Of a stretch of DNA of 64,000 bases, positions 55,638-64,000 are shown piece after piece. The DNA is taken from assembly GCF_001761485.1 (NCBI RefSeq), contig NC_090772.1:3302277-3366276 (forward strand), given 5' to 3'. The DNA comes from Yarrowia lipolytica. Lineage: Eukaryota; Ascomycota; Dipodascomycetes; Dipodascales. A model generated the notes under the pieces. That model did not search any database and was not told the DNA's origin. It was given only the letters and a program-made list of their open reading frames with translations. Position numbers and translations under genes: made by a program. Each line of letters starts with the position of its first letter. Within the stretch, counting starts at the first letter, position 1.

Positions 55638-55755
55638 GTTGCGGCCATATCCTGGTGAAAATACGGCTTCCCGTCCGATCAGCCATAGTCAAGCACCAGA
55701 GAGCCCAGTTAGTATTGTAGTGGGAGACCATACGAGAATCCTGGGTGCTGCAATT
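55638..55755 (+). rRNA. 5S ribosomal RNA gene (divergent copy)
   Basis: 118 nt clearly aligned with yeast 5S rRNA: start GTTGCGGCCATAT, centre TTCCCGTCCGATCA, then TAGTCAAGC, GTAGTGGGAGACCATACGAG and end GGGTGCTGCAATT. Secondary structure holds: the ends pair as helix I (GUUGCGGC with GCUGCAAU), CUGGUG pairs with CACCAG (helix II), and CCCAG with CUGGG (helix IV/V). It therefore folds even though its sequence differs at many sites from what I recall of yeast 5S. The internal box A/IE/box C promoter region is recognisable, so TFIIIA/TFIIIC could act. Solitary 5S genes are known in Yarrowia, which lacks 5S in the rDNA unit. It could still be a pseudogene. Confidence 0.88.
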
Positions 55756-55757
55756 AC

Positions 55758-55763
55758 TTTTTT
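55758..55763 (+). terminator. RNA polymerase III T-run after 5S
   Basis: Six T residues start two bases after the 5S 3' end, the expected Pol III stop. A second run of five T lies at 55768-55772. Confidence 0.75.
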
Positions 55764-57040
55764 GCTCTTTTTCAAATGGGATGGTAGTTCTTTTTGCCAC
55801 CTTCACGTTCCGTTTCCAACCCATGTTCTCCGTATTAGTCATTGTGTCGGCGTGATGGCTTCTACGAGGCTATTTTTAGATCAGTGAGAAGCCAGGGGTA
55901 CGTGACGGTTTGATAACGGGGATCTCACAGTTGAATCAATCGGCGTTTTGCCATTATCCTGTTGCACAAGTTCACATATAGGTCATCCGTTCCAGCCTCC
56001 TCATCATGCATGCATTCTGAATACCCCAAGGGAAGGAAAAAAGATGGATATTTGGGAGCTAAGAAGACAGTTTGTTGCACAGATGATGCCACATCCTTCC
56101 AGTCGGAACCTTTATCTTCCAAAATCAAGATTCAGGTGGCTTCGGTATCATGGAATATTCTCCGCTATTCTGTCAATTTTTCTTGCCCAGGAGGGCTGGT
56201 GCATAATTAAAGGTTTTATGATATGTAAGGAGGGATGGCATCTTTGGGGTCTACTAAGTAGCAGGGAAACTGACATGGGACTGTTTAGAAGAATGAAATC
56301 ATAATTTTACCACTAAAGTATGCCATCATTGCAGCATTTGTTTCAAAATATCTCTACCATCACATTCTGGAGCTTTCCATCTGATTCTGACGACTTCTTT
56401 CTCCTGCACCCTAAAGAATGGTCGGCATAATGCATGCATCAACGATGCACATTTTTTTCGCCACTGACCAACCTCTCCGAACCTAAACAGCCTCGGCAAG
56501 GAATATATAAACCCCCTCTACGTCCCTCTTTTTCAATCAGAATCAGACCAGTTCACTCTGAGTCATTCTGGAGATGGAAGGTGCCTTTTATAGCCTGCTG
56601 AGATGCAGAGCTGATAAGCAGACCTGTCTCATACAACGAGGACCGCTTCGCTAGCCATGTCCGTTGAGTTGTTTGGGCAATGACGCGTTTACCGCATGAG
56701 CCCTTTTCGGTCAAGAGACTCTCGCTATGACGCATTGAAAAAGATGTATGAGCCTGAGAATGTGCGACAGCTTCTGATTGGGCGTTTGAGCTGAGATTTG
56801 GTTCTCGGCGAGTTCAACACAGAGGCGAGTACGACCGCCTGCGCCAAGTGTCAGTAAGTCCGTGACTGTGCGTCCGGTTGACCGCCATGAGCTGAAAATG
56901 CCATGAGCCAAGAGCGAGTTTGGCCGGCTGAAATGCCTGAGCCTACTCCGTGTCTTGTGAGTTCTTGAGGACCACATGTGCAGCCGCCAGAGCAAAGAGC
57001 CAGACAGTGAAACATCTGCAGAGCCACCGACAGAGATTTT
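55764..57040. other. Gene-free stretch after 5S
   Basis: About 1.3 kb of subtelomere-like DNA. A TATATAAACC word at 56504 and a CAGAATCAGACC stretch recall a promoter, but no gene follows. Short frames on both strands have no coding character. Confidence 0.4.
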
Positions 57041-57043
57041 CAA

Positions 57044-57150
57044 GGGTGAAACTCCTTTCGAGACTCCTTTCCCACAGGTGAAATTCCTGTTTACTCACAG
57101 GGTGAAACTCCTTTGTGAAGTCTCATAGGGTGAAATTCCTGTATGAGAAG
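57044..57150 (+). repeat. Short repeats GGTGAAAYTCCT
   Basis: Four occurrences of GGTGAAACTCCTTT or GGTGAAATTCCTGT at about 57045, 57077, 57101 and 57129, spaced 24-32 bp. Two versions alternate (ACTCCTTT, ATTCCTGT), suggesting duplication of a pair. Confidence 0.7.
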
Positions 57151-57229
57151 CCGCCTAGAATCTGAAGAGCCAAGCTGAAATGCCAGAGCTGCCAGTTGTA
57201 GAGCAAAGATCTGCTTTGACAGACGCCAT

Positions 57230-57730
57230 ACATGGTCAAAAGAGCAAGCCAGAGCCAGAGCTATAAGCCAGAGCCAGTGCGACATGAGCCAGAGCTGATA
57301 CGCCAGATACCACAGAGTCAGAGCGATAGCCAGAGCCACAGATGCCTGAGTGTGAGCCATAAGTCCAAAGAGCAAGAGCCACACAGGTCAGAGCCAGCGC
57401 TGAAATGCCAGAGCCAGAACCCATGCCACGAGCAAAGAGCCAGTAAGCCCTTCAAGGCAATAAGTGCCAAACGCCGTGAGAGCAACGTCAATGCCACTAA
57501 GTCCTTCAAGGCGATAAGCGCATGGTCGCCATTCGAGCCACTAAGTCCAGAGAGCAATAAGAGCCATTTCGCCTGAGCAAGAGCCAGTGAGTCCACAGAT
57601 GCAATAAGCGCCAAACGCCAGAGCACAAACAGAGCCGAAGGAGCCAGGGCCATAGCGCCGAGGCCAGCCAGTTGCCAATAAGTCCAAAGAGCAATGAGAG
57701 CCTGAGCACGAGCCGAAGTCACACTATTCA
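57230..57730 (+). repeat. GAGCC-rich imperfect repeat tract
   Basis: About 500 bp dominated by the words GAGCCAGAGCC, AGAGCAA, AATAAGYGCC and AAGTCC. The phrase CCTTCAAGGCRATAAG occurs twice (57450s and 57510s), and GCAATAAGYGCCAAACGCC twice. The tract gives a spurious long frame on each strand. Imperfect unit length appears to be about 30-60 bp. Confidence 0.65.
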
Positions 57731-57734
57731 AGGA

Positions 57735-60700
57735 GTAGGCAGTGAACCTCTTAGCCAGAGGATGTAACTGACCGAACCTGTTTATCTAGTTTTTAAGAGG
57801 AGTAGGTGAAAATCCGAACCTCTTGGGTTAATAAATCATGGACCAAAGAGTCCCCCCGAATATTTGAGTTGTAGAGAGTTGAACAGTATTTGTAGTTGTA
57901 GAAGCGATCTTTTGGTAGAGAACCATTGCTGAACCGCCCCTTGATCTCGTTGATTATTCACCCTTGTTGGAGTTGGAGAATGGTTTTAATAGCCAGTACA
58001 CAGTTGCACGTACACAGGCGGAGAGGCCAAGTATAATAACGTTGAAGAAAACTTAGCCCTCCGACAAATATCCGTGAACTCCTTTGGCAGAGAACAAGCT
58101 GAGGACAGACTGAATCCCACGGAAAGACTTCCTGTGCCTATGGGAATGCTCCTTATGGGCTTCGAGCACGACCACCATTGGCCTCACGTTTCATATATCC
58201 CCTTAGAAGACCCTCTTTGTGGCGCTTTCCCAACGTGTTCAATCAAGACGGCACAATATCGCTAATCATATTGTGCCAGGTGGTTACGAAAGACTCCTTA
58301 GAAAGAAGGGTCCCATGAAACACCCCACGTCACGAACAGATGGAAGTTGGGGCGATAAGACAAAGATATAAAACTTTCGTTGAAGAAAACGCCCACTTCG
58401 AATAGTCTTGGTCTTGCGATACACGGTCAGTGCAGTCTTCAGCAGTCAGCTCCGACTCCACAAGTTTTTTGTCGGTCCTCTAAAATTCACGGTAGATCCG
58501 AGTCCTCCGAATCGACTTGACTCCTGGTTCTCCTGGCTCCGACATGGACTGTGAAGAGAGTTTCTAGCCTGAACGGACTTCTTAGGCTTGCCATCAGAAC
58601 ATCCTTTTTTTTCCGCAGGTAAATCTGGTGGCTGTCATTTGCCCCGAAATCTCGTCTTAGGTCGTTATCTGTTTTTCATGGCTTCCTTGAATGAGCTGTA
58701 CCCGTTCCAAATCAGGCAAATAAGTAATCATCGAAGTTATACGTGACCTTTCTAAAAATAACCGATTATATTGTAGATGAACGTTGCAATCCAGAAGGTA
58801 ACATGGGTTGACTACTCTCTGGTGTTTCAACACCAATTTCTTCGACTTATACATTGATGAAGCCCCCGTAAACCACGAAGTAGAGTTCAGTTGAACTTTT
58901 CATGGCCATATGGAATAAACGCTCTTACGACCAATTTTGAGAACCACTTAGAGCACGCCTGAGAATGTCTTGATATCCGTTATAATCTTATATTAAAGCA
59001 AGGTTCGTTTAAAAGCAATCCCTTTGTTATCTGCCACCTCCTAAACAGCTTGTTTGAATGGAGGTGGGGACTGGTGGAGGAATTTAAAATGTACAACGAG
59101 TTGCAACCCTCGATTTCATTCGGTTAGTAATAAAAAGTAGAAATTGTATTGGTTTTAAACAATCGGATGGGTTCACTACAATCCTGTTCATCATGAAGTA
59201 CCAACAGTCACACCAACCAGTGAACCGTTCAACATTCTGGACTGTGACTTCATTACACCTGGATGTCAACAGGAAAAGGGTGATATCGAATTAATAACCT
59301 CCCTTAAAATTCGCAACAGAGCCTTAAAAAAGGCCCTTTGTACTTTCCAATTACTTCATATTCTTCGCTGGTGAGATCAATACATTCTCGATGTTCATTT
59401 GGTGAGTTCGCCATCCTCGGCAAATCTCTTGTGGAGGCTATTGGCGGTGATATTGGGCGCCTGTCCAAAATTCCCTTGTTTATCAAGAATCTTGACATTT
59501 CCGGATCACACACAGGTCGTCCAGACTTAACTCTAGATAATGTACTCATATAAAGGCAGGTTCACTCTGCCTCGATTACTGCTGCACCTTCCCGATCTGT
59601 TCCACGGTGTCTAAACCAGTAGCATTGACCATCATGCCACAGTAAACGAAGCTCGATTCATCGCAATCATCCAATGGCCTAATACACCTACCGCCAGATT
59701 CCCGAGAATCAAGTGATACTGTGGGCCGCCTCGTATACACAGGGCAGAATGAGTCATGAAAAGCGTCGACGGGCGCGATGGGAAGGCCCAACTTTAAACC
59801 ATTATTCATCGCGCGTCAGTAGTCGATCCCCATACGTCAGGTTGACAGATGTCTGGTGGAGCTGAAACATGTCAAACGTCATTGTAAGTTTTAGCACCTG
59901 ACGGTATTTTGTTTGCGTCTGGCTTGCTCTCGCCCCAGTGGATCGTGTATGGCAGATATCCTCGTCAAACATCCTTGCTTATTGCCTCAACACAGAGAAT
60001 TCTAACATATATGGGCTCAGGGAACCTTCTGCCTGATTTTACCGTGACAGATCTTTCCAGAAGACCCTATCATCAATCATGGCGGCATAAAGCCTCTGGA
60101 TTGTACTGTAACCTCGCTGTAGAAGACTCCACCAGCTATGACAAATGTTAATTTCGGTGACTATGAAGATCAGCAGGTCTTTATCGGACGAGGTGGCGTC
60201 TATGGTGTCGGCGACCCGTCGGAGTTCCGCTCAGCACTGTCACCGAGAGAAACGGCTGAACGAAGTGGTTGGTGCTGGGCGAGAACAAGAAGCAGTTGAG
60301 CTACAGTAGTTGCTGGGTCACTGTGGAGGAGGATAGATATTCTACCTTCATGTGAATTGCCTAAGAGCAAGCCGTCACATATGTCCCATAGTGTAAAAAG
60401 ACAAGAAGGATGTGTGAGCATCTGACAAGCCCGCTGTCCACAAGATCAAAGGGGATAAGTTCCATAGAGATGAGTAGGAAGCCAATTTCTATTGCAAAAT
60501 GTACATGAGCCGTCAGAGAATAGCAAAAGCCGACATATGCATTCGCTATATAGTAGAAACTCAAGCCTTTCGCTTACTTTCGTAAAAGTGTCAATGTCCA
60601 ACATTCCAAGGTGTCTAAACTGAGTCCTGAAGTTCATTGCCAGTCTTTTGAATGTTTTGACAAGGCAGTTGCTGAAATAAAGCTGAAGTCCCCTTTTCTG

Positions 60701-62459
60701 TTGTGTCATGAGCAGGAAGAGTTCGTCCAAGCAGGGCGCCCTTCAAGCCAGATATACTGCTTCCTGACCAACCAGAGTCATGTAAAACGAATGAGGGGGG
60801 TCAAAGGACAGTGCCTGGAGCTCGGGACAAGTTTGAAAGGTAACCCAAAGCGTCTATTATGTTTTCATGACTGAATGTATCTCTTCATGTTGTGATCTGT
60901 TGTTCTCGATAAAGAAAGTTCAAAAGTGACGTCTTGGAAGAGGGAGTGTATGGAGCATAGCCCTTGTCGTGGGGGCGCAAAACTTGTTGACAGTGTTATA
61001 CCATGCCTACCATGGTGTCTAGACCATTTTAATTGTAGTCATAGCCATTGCTCTGAGGTCTTGGAAGGTGTTTTATTCACTTTACAGTTTCAGGGCTGAG
61101 CTAAATTCATACGATAAGATCACTTTACCGTTTCTACATGTTGAAGTAATGGAGGTGTGACTTGAGATATGGAGCTTGAACCAATTCGAAAGTCTTACTT
61201 CCAGTGCCAATTCAAGATCAAAAGGCCTTGGCTGTTGTATTATTGAATACCACGATTAATATCTTGTCCCTATCGTGTTTCCTCAGTCAATATTGATGAG
61301 GGAGTTGAGAAGAGAGAAGAGTAATGGGGAAGGCGTTGCTAGGGAATAGACCACTGGAGAACCAGCACAGAACGCTCGTGTGACTTTTGAACTGGCGTTT
61401 GACGTCTAAGCTGATTCAATTGTGATATCACTTGATTCATTTTCGTACCACTTCACACATTCTGAGAAGTATTGGGGAAGGTGCGAGAAGATAATGGACT
61501 GACCCCGGGATGGATATGAAACCGTTCTCTCTGAAATACCTCCAAATATAACCACTCTACCGCTTTACTGATGTGTCTGATGATTTATACTGCTATATCA
61601 AACAAGGGATTGCTTCCATTCCATTATCAGATGTCCATTTGTCCTGTTTACACTATACCAACATTGTCCTAGAAGCATCACATGATTGCACTCGATATAT
61701 GTAAAGAATTTAGCTGGTGCATTTTATATAATCATTCATTCATGTTAGTCTCACAAAATCCCAAGTAACAGCCCACTAATGTAATGGCGCCTACCTGCAG
61801 AAGGACGGGAGAATCCAGGGCACTACCATGGTCGAAGAACAGCAACCAGATCCATGGTACACGGCCATGACTTGTACACGTATGTGCTCTATCCTGCCAC
61901 GATCCCATAAAACAGGTGCCTAAAACATTATATGGAGAAGTTCCATCATCCCAAAGGTTGTCACCTCGAATATCACTGTACAGATGGTACTAGAAAATGG
62001 TAAAGCAGAACAGCGGCAGTGGTGAAAAAGCTTCAGTCTGACACTCGACGGGGACAGCATATAGACCGAGGTTTTCTGGGTTGTCAGGTGATACCAGTGC
62101 TATTCACAGGGGCTACCAGGTGGGTAACTCGTTGACTGCCTGAATAAGCATAGCGACGGTCTACAGGTAGCCGACAGTAGATAGCCAAGTGATTTTCCTG
62201 AGAACCAGCTGATGGAAGACCATGCCTCGGACCGAGACTTTGAGGGAGCCGCGATGGAGATCCGTGCCCGACGTATAAATGAATGGGGAGTGTCATGAGC
62301 GGAGGGACTGTAACTCGTCTCGAACTTCCGAATGGGGAGTGCCTTGGTGAATCCTGCATTGGACCGGAAGGACGCTTCCCCAACTTCCGAATGGGGAGAA
62401 CGCTGCCCTGACGATTCTCTGACAAGGGATTGTCTCGCGCGACCTTGAGGGGACGGACT
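57735..62459. other. Gene desert, no supported gene
   Basis: 4.7 kb. No RNA gene, transposon end or complete ORF was recognised. The only coding-like piece is the minus-strand frame at 59304-59549, listed separately. A 17-nt phrase AACTTCCGAATGGGGAG is repeated at 62323 and 62382. Confidence 0.45.
59304..59549 (-). CDS. Small hypothetical frame with SIM-like motif, doubtful
   Basis: 81 residues, MSTLSRVKSGRPVCDPEM at the start and ECIDLTSEEYEVIGKY near the end. The segment CIDLTSEE looks like a SUMO-interacting motif. A further open frame lies directly upstream on the same strand (59576-59809) in another phase. This could be a fragment of a larger decayed gene or chance; I do not recognise it. 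Confidence 0.2.
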   Translation of the reverse strand: MSTLSRVKSGRPVCDPEMSRFLINKGILDRRPISPPIASTRDLPRMANSPNEHRECIDLTSEEYEVIGKYKGPFLRLCCEF

Positions 62460-62460
62460 A

Positions 62461-62760
62461 ATGGTAGTAAGAATGGGGGTGGTTGTACCGCAGTATGATC
62501 ATCTCTATCTCACTAAGATTAGTCTGAGTGGGGATCCTGCCAAGTGGTGGGACCATCTTGTCTTGACGACACAAGGTGGTAGGGAGTCCATGGGGGAGGG
62601 TCAGAGACCCAGCTCAGGTGGGCTAAGGCCTACCAGGGTTGGAGTGCTGGCCTTTGGCACCCTTGATGGGTGGTCTCGAGAAGAGAAGAGCTTAGTAATG
62701 TTTTTGTTGTTTTTTCGCCAAGTTTTCCCCGGCGAGGTTGCGGGGGCTGGATGAGAGAGA
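62461..62760 (+). pseudogene. Possible gag-like retroelement remnant
   Basis: The frame includes YLTKISLSGDPAKWWDHLVL, which resembles the L-x-G-x-A-x-x-WW core of Ty3/gypsy Gag proteins. The rest is not recognisable, and no protease, RT, integrase or LTR was seen nearby. Confidence 0.22.
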
Positions 62761-63774
62761 TAAATGGGATAAAAGAGGGAAAAAGAGATAATTGGAGGGA
62801 AGTTGGAGGTGAAAAACGTGGCATGCATGGATAATGCGGGTTAAAGTTGTGGCTGTGCTAGAGTTGGAGGGAGTAAAAATGTCAAAGTAGTGTGTTTAGT
62901 CAGCATTTCCCAAGCCGATTGATGGTATATTCTGAAGTAAACGGTGAGAATACGGGTAGGCCTAAGTAAGAAAGGCCCAAGGAATAAGGAATTGCTTAGC
63001 AACACAAACAATATATATGGGTAGAGATTTGAAGGTGTTTATATAGTGGCGCATTAACTTTGACACGGCGATGAAGTCCATATCAAAACAAGACTTGGAA
63101 AATCATGTGAGGAACAATATAAGGCCTTTGATTGGTTCCCCTTTACGTCCATGACCGCGAAAAGTTGCCAATCTGGTCCAAATCGCTTTACTCCATTGTC
63201 TTGCTATACGATCGTATATGGAGAGATATGAAAGTCTAATCCATGGTAGAACAGTGAGTATAGCAACAGAATAGAGCAGTAGAATGACAGATGGATAGTA
63301 TTGGGGTTTAATGGAATGATTCTGGTCTCAGGGATACCCTAACCCTGTTCTATTAATAGCAAATGGATCGTTTATGCGTTCTTGAGCTCGACAGACGGTA
63401 AGGGGTACATGCATGGCTTGAAATGGAGATGGAGTAAGATGAGAGGGAAGAGATGATGAACTTGATCGATGAGGAAACACCAGGAGTTGTGATTATACAC
63501 TGACATTGAAATAGTCTGTGGAGATTCGAATGCCTACAAGAGAGATGGGGATGTCTATGATCTTTCCATTCACATGCCAGTCGGGTGAGTATGCGTTTTC
63601 ATTATTCCCTATCAAGTGTTCTCTGATACACACGTGCTTGAATTTACGGGGTTATCTCCTATCAATTGTGCTCTGATATAGACATCCGCTCGGATGGTAA
63701 CTCACATACTGCTTCGGCATTCGGAACATGGATGTGGAACATCCGCTCAGGAACTTTCCCCGTCAGTGGTCAGC
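62761..63774. other. Gene-free stretch near right edge
   Basis: About 1 kb, purine-rich at its left end. A related pair of phrases CCTATCAAGTGTTCTCTGATA and CCTATCAATTGTGCTCTGATA occurs at about 63608 and 63658, so a partial local duplication is present. No gene was recognised. Confidence 0.4.
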
Positions 63775-63892
63775 TCCAATACTGAAGTCCCAATACACTG
63801 TCCCAATACACTGTCCCAATACTAAGTCCAATACTAAAGTCCAATACTAAAGTCCAATACTAAAGTCCAATACTAAAGTCCAATACTAAAGT
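63775..63892 (+). repeat. 13-bp minisatellite CCAATACTAAAGT
   Basis: Five perfect head-to-tail units (starting 63828, 63841, 63854, 63867 and 63880), preceded by four degenerate ones (CCAATACTGAAGT, CCCAATACACTGT twice, CCCAATACTAAGT). Confidence 0.95.
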
Positions 63893-64000
63893 CCCCTACC
63901 ATGGATTTACTCCCACTCCTAGTTCACAATATTGGCTCATAATGTTTTCTGCTGTCTGATCAGGCAATGCACGAAGCTACCATCCGCTGATTATGCCTTT

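Noticed and set aside
55519-55887. 122-codon frame over the 5S gene
   Set aside because: Its centre is the 5S rRNA sequence; any ORF there is accidental.
57232-57731. Frames of 114 and 137 codons on both strands
   Set aside because: Produced by the GAGCC repeat tract; low-complexity residue cycles with no domain.
1-64000. CRISPR array or bacterial-type operon
   Set aside because: The window is yeast nuclear DNA; the tandem repeats seen are minisatellites and a LINE-unit duplication without spacers.

Overview
This is a chromosome-end segment of a budding-yeast genome, and everything in it fits Yarrowia lipolytica. Arginine codons in the highly expressed genes are almost all CGA. Introns are few, sit close to the start codon, open with GTGAGT and carry a (C/T)TAAC branch site directly against the 3' AG. 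Intergenic DNA is full of the words TACAAGTA and GTACATACTGTAC. Proteins absent from Saccharomyces are present (Aquarius/Cwf11, an Atos-family protein, a Cys2-type serine acetyltransferase). The species name is inference from these traits and from recalled family sequences; no search was run.

Positions 1-44810 are ordinary gene-dense DNA. In order it holds: the 3' half of the arginine-pathway carbamoyl-phosphate synthase large subunit (CPA2), a secreted/vacuolar RNase T2 (RNY1), a mitochondrial EngB-type GTPase (MRX8), a 103-residue hypothetical protein, GAR1 divergent from the spliceosomal helicase Aquarius, pyruvate carboxylase (PYC1), a CENP-O/Mcm21 kinetochore protein, a FIT/Scs3 lipid-droplet protein divergent from MED31, a lysine-rich DDT/WHIM-like chromatin protein, a Thr/Pro-rich GPI-like wall protein, a mitochondrial Cys2-type serine O-acetyltransferase, the vitamin B6 synthase subunit SNZ1, mitochondrial ribosomal protein uS15m, a SIM-plus-RING ubiquitin ligase, a CAK/Csk1-type kinase divergent from a TBC Rab-GAP of the Gyp8 type, a class IV chitin synthase (CHS3), an Atos-family protein, an Nhp10-like HMG-box protein and translation factor eEF1B-gamma. 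Three genes (AQR, PYC1, MED31) need a short 5' exon to be complete, and those exons are given here.

After about 44.8 kb the character changes to a subtelomere-like gene desert of about 19 kb. It contains an orphan C-terminal exon on the minus strand, a broken Ser/Thr-rich surface-protein pseudogene, and two tandem copies (period exactly 2528 bp, nearly identical) of a unit carrying a dead LINE-type reverse transcriptase. Further out are a solitary, divergent but well-folding 5S rRNA gene, a GAGCC-rich imperfect repeat tract, a possible gag remnant and a 13-bp minisatellite near the right edge. I found no tRNA gene and no complete transposon.

The genes do not form an operon-like system; they are independent housekeeping units. 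The closest thing to undescribed biology is in the regulatory and desert DNA: an in-frame upstream ORF ending 3 nt before the eEF1B-gamma start codon, the divergent 5S gene, and the tandem-duplicated dead LINE unit.
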